Origin: Saxidomus purpurata
Lineage: Eukaryota; Mollusca; Bivalvia; Venerida; Veneridae
Length of the DNA stretch: 64,000 nt
Direction of reading: 5' to 3'
Assembly (NCBI GenBank): GCA_022818135.1
Contig: JAFMSR010000017.1
Coordinates: 39,168,392 to 39,232,391, forward strand
In this document: one piece after another, positions 35,673-48,726 of the stretch
How positions within the stretch are numbered: the stretch's first letter is position 1
How the letters are laid out: the number at the start of each line of letters is the position of its first letter
Position numbers and translations under genes: made by a program
The notes under the pieces: generated by a model
What the model saw: only the letters and a program-made list of their open reading frames with translations
What the model was told of the DNA's origin: nothing
Databases searched by the model: none

Positions 35673-36299
35673 CTGAACTGTTTATCTTCAAATATTAATG
35701 TTGATTTAAGTTCTGCAAACTGTTGTGAATAGTAGATATCGACTGTCGTTGAAAATGTTGAGAATTGTCCGTCTGTCATCATACTGTTTGTTTTATCCAA
35801 AAAATGACAAAGTGTTTGTTATCCTACAATCTTGGCATAAAAACTAGGTCATTTTGGTCAAACTCGGAGCCATGGTGCTAAAAGAAGAAAGTTCTTATTA
35901 ATTTTCTCGCAGCCTTTTTAATGAATCTTGATCAGATATGGTCAGACATTTTGCATTACTAAATCTTGAGGTGTAAAGTTGGCATGGCGACAAAGCAGTT
36001 TTAAGCCCCCAGTTACCAACATTTTCAGTAAATCACCATTCCCAAGGGGTAACTTCGGATTCAACCTATAACTTACTTATACCAATACAGTGACTGGGAA
36101 ACCCATGCGCCATGCGCCATTTGCGCATAAAATGAAAAAATGTCACATAAAAATTCCATCAAATAGGGCTAATGTACATTAAAAAAAAGTCGATATATCT
36201 TGTCGTAACCTGGGGATCGATTAGGCGGTGTACAGTTGTTTTATTTTGCCATAATATATAAGCGTATATATTAGGTATCAATTTATCGTCTGTTTGAAA

Positions 36300-37250
36300 C
36301 TGAAAGCATGATTGGGAACAATGTTTCCGAACGGAAACTAACCCCTATTACTTAGAAAGCGCGTCTTAAAGTTGGAGTTTTTCAGAAAGTTGGCGCTGGG
36401 CAACGAAATGGGTACATAGACAACGGTAGAAGAAGTTAACATTCTGTTTACAAAAGCAAGTTGTAAATATCAAGCTCAGACTTTGGAAAATACCAGACGT
36501 AGGTAAATGCAATTGCTAAATAAACCTCCATTTAGAATCTACACTAATTTGTCTGGAAATAAGATAAGACAATAACAAGATGGTAAGTTACACATTACAC
36601 ACTGGCTTTAAAACTTAGCCCTTTAATGCCTTCATCTGTAATACAACTACTTGTGGAAACATTTTAAGCAAAAGTTATTGTATAGAATTGGGCAAAGTTT
36701 TCACATATTTATTGTTTAAAGAACAATAAAATTGCCATGAACACCATCAAAAGTTTCGTCTGTCAACAGTAACATTAGCTTGAATTCTGATCCTGTAATG
36801 AAATGGAATATGAAATTCTACTAGTAAGATTCTTGGACAATTCATTCTGCATTGCCCAATTCTGACAGGAATCCTTGATTCGTCTTGCACAATTAGCTAT
36901 TGTGAATAAGATGCCTGCAGATATCATGTCAGTCTGGGTCAGTTGACTCTTTCAGAGATTCATCTAGTCTTTGACCATAAAGCGACACTTATAGTCTAAA
37001 TTCCTCTTGTTTTTATCCTTCTCGATGAAATTATAACGTGATATTCTCAAACTTATCCTCTATTATAAAGAAGAATACCTCAGAAATCTCTTTATTTCAC
37101 CCTGAGCAACTTAAAAGGATAAAGTTTAAGCATGCTTTTGAATTGGTTGTGCGGGCATTAACTTGGAAAAAGAATCAAGAACAAGCACCCTTTCACTGTA
37201 ATAGCACAAGGCAGTATTTTAAACCATGTGATCTTATACATTTGGATTAA
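36300..37250 (+). pseudogene. Tandem unit A: finger-less remnant of a cassette
   Basis: This unit aligns with 37620-38640 (unit B) in long stretches, for example GGTAAGTTACACATTAC, GTAATACAACTAC and AATCAAGAACAAG. Its end at about 37150-37245 matches the exon lead of unit B (AATCAAGAACAAG.. to TTTGGATT) but the finger-coding part is gone. No functional product expected. Confidence 0.7.
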
Positions 37251-38541
37251 TGTGTGGCTTGTTAAAATGTCTTACACCTTAGCTGTCACATACCCATTTT
37301 CTTAAAAGTCACATAAAAATTTCAAATGTGGAAACAACTTTAAACACACATTCGTGAAACCATTTGGGTACATAGAAAAATCTTCTTTCCTGGTCACTGC
37401 AAAAGTGTGTTTGTTAGTAATTTGTTTATCGTTAAATATTATGAACTTGCTTTATACAAACATTACCTTTTATAAGGTTAATTTATATTAAACTTCTGAA
37501 TACCTTGTCTGTTTCCTGGGGATTCTGCATTATTACTATGTAGCAAGTTGTTTTATTTTACGATGAAGAAAATAGCTATACTATTAGCATGTTAAAAAAT
37601 CAACTTGTTTGTAAATCTGAAACCATGATTGGGATCAGGTTATTTCAATAAATAAGGATGTCATTCTTAGATAGCCCTCTATAAAGTTAGGAAGTTTTTC
37701 TCAGATATTTTGGTAAATAAGGAAGCTTTCTCAATGGTCAATAGATCAAGGGAGACGTTCTCAGATATTTTATTAGTTTTCAAAAGAGTGTTGTAAAAAT
37801 CAAGTCACACTTTGCGAAAAATGTAGACATAGGTACATGTTAAACCTGTGAATTAAACATTTAGTCTACACTATTTTTGTTCATGAATTATACTCAACAA
37901 ACAGTATTAGTGGTAAGTTACACATTACTCACACTGACATTTAAAACTTACAGTTTAATGTTTCAAATAAATGTAATACAACTACCTATTGCAAACATTT
38001 TAACCTGAAAAGTTATAGAATAGAATTGGCTTCCAATATTTATTGATTTGAAAAGAGAGAAAACACTGACACCATCAAAGCTTTCTCGTACGCATTGAAA
38101 AATTGTAGCTTGATTTGAAACTGTAATAAGTTCGTTGAATAAGGATATCCTAATATAAGAATAGTGTTAGCATAATAACTGACTTGCCAACTTTCTGTCC
38201 TGATTTTACTTAGATATGTCGTTTGCCACAAGCATGCTGTTGTGTGTAGAAGATATCTTATCAGATTTGCGCATACTAGTGATCTGGATAGTTCTGTTGT
38301 TTAGAAAATGTTATCTAGTCTGACCATAAAAAGCTGGACAGCTGATAGCTTTCAAAATATCACTTTTGGTATAGCCTACCTGATAAATGTATAAGGATAT
38401 TCATCGAAACCAACGATATTATACATGTATGTCATAAAGAAGAATACCTCAGAAATCTGTAAAAATACTAATTTCACAGAGAGTATACTTTAAAAGGATG
38501 AAGTTAAATAATAAATGCTTTCGATTATTGATTGTTTGCAG

Positions 38542-38818
<277 letters not shown>

Positions 38819-39881
38819 TATTGTCAACAAGATGGACTGTTTAAAGAAGATTTACCTTTATATACATGGACGGAATGATTCACATGTGTAGATAAAAATG
38901 ACAGTAGATTTCATACGATGAAAATTTGCAAGTACAATGTTTGGATGGAAAATCCAACATGTGTTTGTAAGATCTTAATTATTATTTTATTTGTGAGATT
39001 TGCAATAAATAGGATCAGTCTCCAGTTTCTGAGATATTTCAATAAATAAGAGGGAATTTTTCTTCATCCAGTGTGATTAGCACTCCACAGAAGAATAATC
39101 TGGGCAGTATCGGTTTCATAGCATGATACAACTGTTAGTTAACCAAAATGAACTAATGTTATCCATATATGAGTGTACGTTAAGCACCTATAAAAAAAAA
39201 CACTTTTCCTGAATTGTTACACAGAGGATTCCTATTTTTACATTACTTGTATTATGTTAACACGTCACAGAATGAGTCATAAACCAATACGGGATTTGTA
39301 GTTTTGTCTCTTATTATTGTCTTTAGGCAATTTGTCTGGATTATAACTCTGAAACTACTGGAAGGATTTGAATGTAACTTGGAACAATGATTGATGTCAA
39401 TTGAAGTTGCCCAGCGCAAAAATTGTAAATCTTACCATGTTGAATAAAGAGATATCTCCGTTTTTAAAAGCATTGTTTTCAAATTTTATCATGCCGCAAA
39501 ACTCTAAACTGTTGGACCTAATTTAATATAACATTGAATAATGATAGATGGCAATGGTAAAGTGTGTCACCTTGATAGAAATATCATAATAGTTTTGCTG
39601 CACTTGACTAGCTGGGAAGTTCTGTTATTTATAAAATGCTTGCCTATCAAATAAGGGTAACAAAGATGGGGGTCATTGCGAGCAAGTGCATTGACAAGAA
39701 AGCTTATGTTATTTAGAAAGCACTCCTCTGATAATGGTTCTTATTGAGAGCCTTATCCTAGCTGTAACAATGTATATTTACATGTTTGTCTAAGAGGTTG
39801 TAAACTGCTTAAGATCAATAGATAGAACTTAATAAACAAGAAGCATAATTAAATAATAAATTTCCATTAATTATCTTTCAG

Positions 39882-40140
39882 GACAAGGGATGAATGCTAA
39901 TCAAAAACAGGCATTATTACTAGCTCCAAGTACACAGATTGAGACATCAACCTTAGACAGCAGATCAAACAGGGGAGGATTTAGCTGTTCTGTTTGTCAA
40001 AAAGTGGTTCAACGGCCATGGATTACAGTTACACATGAGACACATACCGGAAAAACCTTTGTAGTGTAAACAGTATTGAACATTTTTAAAAAGAAAGGCC
40101 ACCTTTTCAAAGGGACATTTGAAAAAACATTTTAAACTAA
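39882..40140 (+). pseudogene. Cassette 19 (tandem unit C): decayed two-finger exon
   Basis: The acceptor TTAATTATCTTTCAG (AG 39880-39881) is followed in phase 1 (x|ga) by an open lead of about 45 residues (QGMNANQKQALLL..) and FSCSVCQKVVQRPW, the start of finger 1. A small deletion after Trp shifts the frame, and it ends at TAA 40067-40069. Downstream bases still resemble HMR-THTG-KP and a finger 2 with further indels. The lead is more intact here than in cassette 18, while finger 2 is better in 18, so the two decayed independently after duplication. Confidence 0.88.
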
Positions 40141-42720
40141 TTAAAGTAAGTTAATTTAGTTATTGAACAGCTAGATGAGTGAATAAAGGTTTTCTTAATG
40201 GATGGAAAGCTTGACATGGTAGATAAAAATGACAGTGATTTCATACTGAATTTTACATTAGTACAATGTTTGGATGGTAATTAAAACGTGTTTTAAGATA
40301 CTGTTCTTACTTTGTTTGTGAGTTCTTGCAATATTTCTGTAGATCAGTCTTCAGTTTCTGGATTTTCAGTGGTGAGATTGGGACATTTTTCTTCATCCAA
40401 TCTGAAACCATGGTCCACAGAGGGCAATGATATCTGGGCAGTTTCGGTTTCATTACCATGATTAACATAATTATATACTGTATTCTATTTTGCAGCTTAT
40501 TATTTTAATTGGGACTAATCATCAATATTAGGCCGGAGGCCTTAAAGCGAATAAAACTTTGTCATTGTCATTATCATTGTCAATATTGGATCTTTACTAC
40601 TTGATTTAAGGAAAGTGATTCCTTCAGCAACGAGGCCACTGGAAGTGGTGCTGTGTTTCTTATATTCTGTGTAAGATACCTTTAAACTGTTCTCTGGTTA
40701 TCAGAATGACTATGAAGTTTGTTTGTAGCCTATAATCAACTCCACAGTCTCTGACATTATTTCTATTGGAAGATGATTGTATCCCTTTAGAGACAAGGCC
40801 CCATATGGTGCAACTGTTTTTTTTAAATTTCATATACAAGTATTAAATTTAAAACTACTGATTCTCTTAAAGTTGTGGTCAGAGTTGAATTCTATTTGAC
40901 GCAATTAACTAGATATAATGACACTTTTCAAAAATTGCAAAATTGACAGATTCAGCCGTTTCTTTATATTTGCATTGGAAAGGAAGGACCCTAATGACAT
41001 GCAGATATGAAACTCATTACATTTTAACTTGAATGAGACAACTGTTTTATTAGCTCGACTATTCGGAGAATACTGGGGAGCTATAACAATGACTGTTCCT
41101 TATATCCAGAGTTTGCTATCTTTGGATTAAAGTTTTGCCTGCTAAGTAACAATATCATGCAAATATGTTCCTCAGTAACCACTTATGATATTCCGGAGTT
41201 GAAACTTTGTTAAGGTGTTTAGGGTTGTATACAGTCTAAGCGTATCTCTTGTATAAATTTAGTACAAATTATGGCCCTTGTTTGACTTTTGAAAAAATGG
41301 TTAAAGTTTTGCCTGCTAGGTACTATCATGCACATATTTCAGTAACCACTTATAGATATTGACTTTGAAACTTTGTAAATGTCTTTAGGGGTTCACACAG
41401 TCAAGTCAAATAACTCTTGTATAAATTGTAGTGCTAAAGTATGGCCCTTGTTTTTTTGGCTTTAAAAATTTGGTTAAGTTTTGCCTGCTATTGGTACTAT
41501 CAAATGCACATATCTCCGTAACTATTTATTATATTGATTTGAAACTTTTTAAAGTCTTAAAGGGTGTACTACAACATTCAAAGGGGTCTGAGTTATACAT
41601 CTTGGTTAAATTTTAGTACAAATTTTGGCCCTTGTAGTTTTAGCTATTGAAAATTTGGTTAAAGTTTTGCCTGCTAGGTACTATCATGCAAACTATCTCA
41701 GTAACCACTTATGATAGTTGACTTGAATACCTTGTTAACTGTCTGTAAATGGAATGTCGACACAGTCAAGACAGATAACCAGTCATGTTTAAATTTAGTG
41801 GCAAATTATGGCCCTTGTTTGACTTTGCAAATTTGGTTAACACAGTTTTGTTTGCAAGGTGACTATCATGCAACCATAACTTAGTGTATAGGAAGTACTT
41901 ATGGATATTTATATCAAATTAGTAATAGGTGTTCAGGGGTACATTTTGTATCAAACAATTAGGAAATACCGAAAAATTAAATATAATTAGTGATAGATTT
42001 TGACATTTTTATGATTCAACTTTCTAGTTTATACTTAATAGTTAGTTAGAAGATTTTGTTGGGGTTGCTATTATAGGGTCCTGATAACAGTTGTGTTCAC
42101 TTTATTAACAAAGACACAACAATAATGTCAATCTTTGTACTGTCTTAATGGACAGCTCTTGTTTTTATATGTAGATACAGTAAAGACCATTTATTAGGAA
42201 CGTGTTTGGGACCATAGAGTAAAAGCTGTGGTTCCTTTTATCCAGAGTTAATGTTAAAACAATATCATTACGTTTCAGATTGAATAATTGAAAACAAACT
42301 TAAATCCAGTAATTATTATGAAAATTGCCTTATATGGATATTTTTCGGTAAATCCGGGACCTGTTAAATAAAAATGGTAATAAATAACCGTAAAAGGATA
42401 AAATAGTTGAAGCATTTCTTTGAAATATAAATTAACTATTTTTTATTAGAACTTTGATCAGTAACTCTAAGGCAGTGTATGCTTATCAAGATATGCACTA
42501 CCTCATGTTCAGTTGGTAAATTCGCCATTTAAGATTTCATACAAACAGCAAATGGTACTTTCTAAAACAAAATGAATGCAAGTTCATTTTAGGTACCAGT
42601 ATTTAGCATTGGAGTTTTCTCAATGTATTTATGTATGTATTGCTAGGTATGTTATTTGGAACACTTGCACGTTCTTCCATGTGGTACATTTCCTAAATGT
42701 CACATTTTCTTACATTGCAG
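40141..42720. other. Non-coding interval; retroelement tail and dispersed repeat
   Basis: 40190-40470 continues tandem unit C (matches 38860-39130). 40530-40590 reads GGCCGGAGGCCTTAAAGCG, AATAAAAC and (TCATTG)-like repeats, resembling a non-LTR retrotransposon 3' end (weak). 41053-42155 is a dispersed repeat starting TTAGCTCGACTATTCGGAGA and ending GGACAGCTCTTGTTTTT, with about five internal tandem units of about 180 bp (TATGGCCCTTGTTTG, TTTTGCCTGCTAGGTACTAT). No gene. Confidence 0.65.
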
Positions 42721-43010
42721 ATACCTCGATGTCGATTTCTCAACAGCATGCAAGCGGGTCTGTGAAGATGCAAAATGTAACGAAGAAATTTAGCAAAATC
42801 CCAACAGTTGAAGATACTGGAACACCAGGGGGCAGATTCACATGTAGTGTTTGCAACAAGGTTGTGACAACAAACTGGGGTTTACAGTTACATATGAGAA
42901 CTCACACAGGAGAAAGGCCATACAGCTGTCACGTTTGTAACAGAAGTTTTGCAGTTAAGAGCAATCTGAAGGCACATATGGTTACACACTTGAAGGCGTT
43001 CAATTATTAG
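42721..43010 (+). CDS. Cassette 20: two-finger C2H2 terminal exon
   Basis: The acceptor is CACATTTTCTTACATTGCAG (AG 42719-42720), phase 1 (x|at). It encodes 96 residues: a Ser/Gln/Lys-containing lead of about 44, finger 1 CSVC..HMRTH (helix T,W,G,L; Val for the core Phe), the linker TGERPY, and finger 2 CHVC..HMVTH (helix V,S,N,A). It ends LKAFNY-stop. It is the only working member of the lineage that includes broken cassettes 18 and 19, which share C-S-V-C-x-K-V-V. AATAAA at 43331 and 43354 follows about 330 bp after the stop. Confidence 0.92.
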
Positions 43011-43384
43011 ATAACATATCTATGGAGTTCAAAAGGAACCATATAATGTTTAAACATTTCAAGCTGTTTTCTTCACTGTATATCTTGTTTATATGAGAAA
43101 CAAGTTAATTGTCACAGCTGATTGAATCGAACATTGCAGTTTTATTGTACCTCTTTACTTTTATTATTTATCGAAAAATATTTTAAAGTGTTTAGGATGG
43201 CAACGATGGTTTTGTAATTATAGGTCCATCTTAAAATTTGAGTCGTTTGTCAGAAAGTGGGATTAACACACATTATGAAGCAAAGAAAAGTTTGTACTGA
43301 GAAGTTTATTGTTTTCGCTGTTTATATATGAATAAAAGTTTTTCTGTTTGATGAATAAAAGTCGCTCTTGCATAGCTTTGTGCT

Positions 43385-45070
43385 TGTTGATTATTAATAA
43401 TAATAACATCTTTATTTATTGTGGATGACATATCTGGTAAATAATCAGTTTTCAACATGGTCCACATGAACAGACAGAATTTACACAGTTGTATACATAA
43501 TCTAAAATATAAGACAAACATGTATCAAAAATAAAAAAAAAATTACAAAGACAAAATAGTAAAACTTACAAGGTTAGACACAGAAGTGTCTTAAAATGAT
43601 AAATGTCCTAAAATTCAGTGTATCAGACGGAACAGAATATACAAGAAAATACATAAAAGTAATCATTGGTAACCACTGGAATTAGCTCATTCACCTGAGA
43701 GTGATTTCTGAACTACCAAAGTACTTCCACTGAAGGTATAAATGTTTGAATTTGTCAAGTGTGTCTGTTTGTCTTATATGGGCTGGAATAGAATTTCAGA
43801 TTACTGGCCCTGAGAAACATAATGATTTTCGAAAAAATTATATTCTTGGTTTTGGTACTGTCTTTTGATCTGAGATCTGTGTTGCAAGATGTGTGTTCAG
43901 ACTGAAATTTTGAATTTAGATATTCTATACAGATATTATTCAAGGATTTGTAGACTAGATTGCCTTTTTGTATTGAATTTGTTCAGGGAAGGTCATTCAT
44001 TTGAGTTGTCTAAAGAGTCCTTAGATGGTGCATTGAAGTCTTTATCAGGATACTTCTGGCAGCTCGTTTTTGGAATTTGTGTCATCACTGCAATTTCCCC
44101 AAATTGTACAGCAGTAGTCAAAGTGGGGTAGAATATAAGCATTAAACAAAAATTTGCGTGAATTATTATTTAGATATATAAATATTAAAGGTTTAATTCT
44201 TAACAGAAGGTATACATTTTTTGTTGCATTTTTGTTTTTTGTATGTTGGGAATCATGGAGTTATGTTGACACCCTTCCTCAACTGTGTTGATATCAGTTT
44301 GAAGAGTGTTCTGTACTTCAGTAACCGTAACAATTTTGTGTCATCAGCAATCGTATCGACTGATGAACTGCCTGTATGAAGTGGTAGATCATTTATACAT
44401 ATGATCAACAACAATGGCCCGAGGACTGAACCTTGCAGCACACCTGCTGAGGTTGTCTTGGGCTTCAGACAGGTGGCCAGATATACAAACTTTCTGTGTG
44501 CGCTTTGTTAAGTATGAGGTGAACCATGAGATGCAAGTGTCGAGCTTTAATTTGCTTACCAGGAATAAGTGATTGACAAGATCAAAAGCTTTGGCGAGAT
44601 CAAGAAATATTGTTCCAGCATGGTCCATATTGTTGATAGCTATTATCCAGTCATCAATTATACTGGTTAATGCTTTGTCATGTGAGTGGTTGCACCTAAA
44701 ACCAGACTGCTTTAGGTAAAATGACTTATTTCCTTCTAAGAATTTGTTCATGTGTACAGACACATGTCGTTCAATGAGTTTTGAAAGCACTGGCAGAATT
44801 GAGATGGGTCTGTAGTTGTTTCAGTCCAATTTTGAACCCTTATTGAAATAGGTGTAATTTTTGCTTTATTGAACTCATCTGGAAATTTGTCTTTACTAAT
44901 GCTGAGATTTAGTATTTTTGACAGCGGTTTTGAGATTATATTATGACTCAGTTTTAGTATTCACGGGCCAATTTCATCAAGTCCAGTTGACTTGGATTCA
45001 ACTTGTTTCTTAAGCTCTTTGAAAATGAATTGTTCTGTTATTGGAGGTATTTCAAACTTTTTGTTATCAT
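43385..45070 (-). pseudogene. Non-LTR (CR1/L2/Jockey-like) retrotransposon, 3' half, broken
   Basis: On the minus strand, reading from 45060 down: KSTGLDEIGP (about 44961-45000); QSGFR..HS, FLDLAKAFD and WFTSYL (44490-44720); then, after frameshifts, QGSVLGPLL and ADDTKL (44330-44440, the catalytic region, with Ile where Tyr or Phe usually stands); then YILPHFDYC at about 44140; and a 3' end with AATAAA and GATGTTATTATTATTAATAA at 43388-43415. It has several frame breaks and no 5' half. Class is assigned from motifs only. Confidence 0.85.
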
Positions 45071-45545
45071 AAAAGGATGGGAACGAATACCGAAATTGAT
45101 ATTCGAATATTCGTATAGCATATTCGAATATATTTGAATGCAAATTTGATATGTTAGGTATCCAAATTTTACATGTCCGAAATAACGGATTGAACTACAC
45201 ATGAGTTTGAATGTTTTACGTCGTTCATCAATGCTCGAGTTTTCAAGTCAAGTAATATTTATTAACAAGTCGGTGTACAAAACAGACACCATAAGCTCTT
45301 AAGAGCTTTTAAAACCGACTACACAAAGCACAACATACACACATAATTATGTTATTATAAATATGACATAAACTTATTATACTTTCTCTGAAAACTTATT
45401 CTAACGCACTATCGTCGTTTCTGATTAGTTACGTCATTTAAATTTGCGACTATTAAATAGCATATATATAGTCGCAAAAATCGAACGGCGTTTTAATTAT
45501 CGTATTTAAACATATTGTGCGTTAGAAAAGGATTAACTATTTAGT

Positions 45546-45663
45546 GATTTTGACATTTGCGACCGTATATACGGTTTTAATGGTCGCAAACCGGCTAACG
45601 CCGTCGCCGTTAAAAATATTTGCAACCATTAAAAACCGTATATACAGTCGCAAATATCAAAAT
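45546..45663. repeat. Palindrome with about 45-bp arms
   Basis: Left arm 45546-45590 (..TTTGCGACCGTATATACGG..) and right arm 45619-45663 are reverse complements with few mismatches around a 28-bp spacer. The left arm contains its own small palindrome CCGTATATACGG. Nearby GCGACTATTAAATAG and TATATATAGTCGC (from 45447) form another small hairpin. Confidence 0.85.
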
Positions 45664-45981
45664 TACAAAACAGTTATTCCTATATTATACTTTCTCTGAC
45701 TTACAACATAAAAATTCTTCCCAAACAAATAAATATCGTATATAATGCAACGCGACATGTCATGTCTTATTAAAACTGTAAGTTTAAGACGTTATCAATA
45801 CGTTTGCATTGTTGCCCCTTCCAGCTGGAAATTATAGATTGAAACTGACTATAAGAAGTACACTTTCTAAAATGGGCAGGGAGTTCCACAGTTTAGCAGC
45901 AGAATAACAAAAATAATCTTTTGCCATATTTTACGGTATTAAAACGTGGTAAAACAGCTGTGTTGCTATATCCACGGTGGG

Positions 45982-46044
45982 GAATCACGTGACTTTCATG
46001 GTAGCTGCAACGGACAAAATGACCGATTAATTTCGTCGATTCAG
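45982..46044. repeat. 62-bp inverted repeat, left copy (partner 51878-51939)
   Basis: GAATCACGTGACTTTCATGG and onward matches the reverse complement of 51878-51939 with about three differences. It flanks cassette 21 and all material up to 51.9 kb, so it may be the end of a second, nested element. Confidence 0.8.
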
Positions 46045-46453
46045 AAGGATTTTGTCAGGTATTTATATATTTTCAGGCTGCATTGTCCCACGACACCCAT
46101 ACCAACTCATGTAGACTGTTTTGCCGATTACTTATCCTTGCCATCGTCCTTACTTCTATAGTTTTCTCAAACACTTAAAAATTGCACCGTTGGACTGCGT
46201 GTCAACCAGAAAATAATGCGGTAAATTTCACGGACGAACCGTAAAATGCCGAAAATTTCCTAATGTGTGTGTTATTGCTAGATAACTTTTTTACAGAAAT
46301 ACATATTTTTTCGATACAATTTCAATGTGCACTTGATTTAAAGATAATAGCTTTTTAAAAAAAAACGGGGATGTCTTTTAGAAAATGATAGCAACAACGG
46401 ACTTGTAGATTCCACGTACTGATTGATAGCTTCCACGTATTATTATTTTTCAG

Positions 46454-46607
46454 AAATGGATGTCAAGGATATAGTCTGCAGGTACTGTGGAAAAGTTTAT
46501 AAATCCAGGTCTGGCTTAAATGACCATGAAAGGCGACACCGTGGTAACGGTCCCTATAACTGCTGTGGAAAGACGTATTTTAGCAAAGCTAACTTGTCGC
46601 GCCACAG
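46454..46607 (+). CDS. Cassette 21, exon a: first fingers of a two-exon terminal cassette
   Basis: The acceptor is TATTATTTTTCAG (AG 46452-46453), phase 1 (x|aa), then M-D-V-K-D-I-V. Finger 1 is CRYC..HERRH. Finger 2 is irregular: the two cysteines are adjacent (N-C-C-G-K-T-Y-F) and the helix ..ANLSRHR runs into the donor CACAG|GTAAAG (GT 46608-46609), phase 2. Unlike all other cassettes the coding sequence continues in a second exon, 47094-47400. Together they make 153 residues. The whole unit lies inside the candidate hAT-like element, so it may have been carried in. Confidence 0.85.
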
Positions 46608-47093
46608 GTAAAGTATGATTATGTACTTTATTTAAAGAAATACAAAACATGATGATAGTTGACAAATATTTAAAACTTACATATCATGTCCTCGAGAAAA
46701 TAGAAGTACACGATTGCTTTACTAGCTTTACCATATTAACATTGTTATAGTAGCAGACATATAGCAAGTGAAATAGTGTTTGAATTACATAAACAAATAT
46801 ACATATAAATAATTCGTCAGTACGAGTTTAATGCGTCATAGCTACGTTTGAACTGATTTTGGCCGATTTTAAAAATCACCAATTTGTCCCAAATGCAAAA
46901 TGAACCTAGATCTACTACTGTCAATTTTCTGATCGGTAATGAGAAGGTTCCTTTGTAGTAAAAATAAAATAAAATGTGACACTCGTAATTACAGGGTAGT
47001 TTCTTTAAAATGCAGAAATAAAAACAAAAATTTAAACATTGTAACAGGTATTCTGCGGGCTATGATGTATTCGTAATGAACTATATTTTTCAG
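46608..47093 (+). other. Intron within cassette 21 (486 bp)
   Basis: Donor GTAAAGTA and acceptor ACTATATTTTTCAG, phase 2 on both sides. The joined reading completes an Arg codon and continues R-C-S-V-H, which supplies the second zinc-binding histidine of finger 2, so the splice is supported by the protein. Confidence 0.82.
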
Positions 47094-47400
47094 GTGCTCT
47101 GTACACAAACAGGAACGAACCGTAAAATGCCCAGATTGCAATTTCAAATGCGCTACAAAGGGTGATTTGACTAGACATGCAAACATTCATAAAGAGCCAA
47201 AGTTTAAATGTGACACCTGTGGATTAATGTATGTCACACTTGTGGCACTCAAGGACCATATTGATGTCCATCAGGGGAAAAAACGGCATCGCTGCATCTG
47301 TGGAAGGACATTCAGATACTCATCTTGTTTGTCGAGGCATAAAAAGAAGTGCAATGAAGTGACTGAAAATAACCAAAACACATATAGCAATCTCTACTGA
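47094..47400 (+). CDS. Cassette 21, exon b: last fingers and stop
   Basis: It starts after AG 47092-47093, in phase 2. RCSVH completes finger 2. Then finger 3 CPDC..HANIH, finger 4 CDTC..HIDVH, and finger 5 C-I-C-G-R-T-F..HKKKC (one residue between the cysteines, C2HC type). The tail NEVTENNQNTYSNLY leads to TGA at 47398-47400. Linkers are non-TGEKP (HKEPKF, HQGKKRH). Multi-finger and with irregular spacing, it resembles cassette 4 in style rather than the two-finger type. Confidence 0.85.
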
Positions 47401-47577
47401 TTTGCAGATTGTAAAAAACTTTACAATAATTATTGTTATTTTTCGCTCCCTTAAGCACGGTTGGGCGATCACATGATCAAAATAATCTCTAAACACAAGT
47501 AAATTTATGCTGAATTTTGAAAACTATGAAAGCCGCTTAGCTGTTTCTTACATTAAGAATAGGGTAAATGTTTTTAG

Positions 47578-48185
47578 CTCACCTGGCACAAAGTGCCAGA
47601 GTGAGCTATTAGGATCGCATTCCGTCCGGCATCCGTCGTATGTCCGTCCACCATTTCCTTCAAACGACATCTCCTCTGAAACCACTGGGCCAATGTTGAT
47701 GAGACTTTGCAGGGATATTCCTTGCATAAAGCTCTATCAAAGTTGTTCAAAGAATTCCATTCCATGCAGAACTCTGGTTGCTATGGCAACAAAAAGGAAA
47801 AACTTAAACAATCTTCTTCTCTGAAACCACAAGGCATAGAGCTTAGATATTTGGCATGTAGCATTGTCTAGTGGACCTCTACCAAGATTGTTCAAATTAT
47901 GACCCCCGGGTCAAAATATACCCCATATAGTTTTGCAAAGGCTTTATATAGGAAAAACTTTAAAAATCTTTTTCTCTGAAACCACAAGGCCGAGAGCTTA
48001 GATATTTGGCATGTAGCTTTGCCTAGTAGACCTCTTCAAAGTTTTTTCAAATTGTGCCCCTGGGGTCAAAATTGACCTTGCCCGGGGGGGGGGGTCACTT
48101 GTTTGGTATGTAACATTGTCTAGTGATCTTTTAAGTTGACTTGTACTAAGGTGAGCGATATAGGGCCATCTTGGCCCTCTTGTAT
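47578..48185 (+). mobile_element. Bivalve-type non-autonomous repeat (AGCTCACCTGG..AGGTGAGCGATA)
   Basis: It starts TTAGCTCACCTGGCACAAAG and ends AAGGTGAGCGATATAGGGCC..CTTGGCCCTCTTGT, so AGCTCACCT and AGGTGAGC form short inverted ends. There are internal duplicated phrases (TCTGAAACCACAAGGC..GCTTAGATATTTGGCATGTAGC). I recognise it as a common dispersed repeat of bivalves. A related copy is at 31306-31985. Confidence 0.75.
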
Positions 48186-48726
48186 ATTTTTATCAAATAA
48201 TTGAATCCATGGAGATAAGTGCATTGCACAAGAGTAACGACTCGTTTTTACTGTAGAATTTTATCTTTTTTATTACTTTTTTGTTTGTCCGGGTAATAGC
48301 TCCAGTTGACTTCCAAAGAATAGTACATGTAGGTGAAGTGCATAGCTTACAAAATTTAACTGTTCTTTAGCCTATTTTGTATCACATTTTCTTGTTTAAC
48401 TTTCCCGGTGTATAATTCAAAAGTTGTGACAGGATTGACGCAATATTTCATACAATAATAGAGGGCATTTGGAAAGAGTGCATTGAATAAGAATCATAAC
48501 TGAACCCTGTAAAGTTTTTACAAGTATCGAGTTTTTTATTTTCATCTGAAATTAGTTATTGTCGTAAAAAGCTATGAAACTGTTAATTTTTATGTTTCAC
48601 ACAGTGGTACATGTAGAAGTCAGCAAAAGGTTAATGGCATGTTGATAGTTATGCTTTTGCCCAATTTTTGTTAAATATTATTTTAGAATTATGTTTGTCC
48701 TAAAGATAGCCCAGAAACTTTCCAAT

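Noticed and set aside
46234..47131. A shared 17-mer (ACGAACCGTAAAATGCC) at 46234 and within cassette 21 exon b at 47115
   Set aside because: A single 17-base match in a 64-kb AT-rich window can occur by chance and no longer similarity surrounds it.
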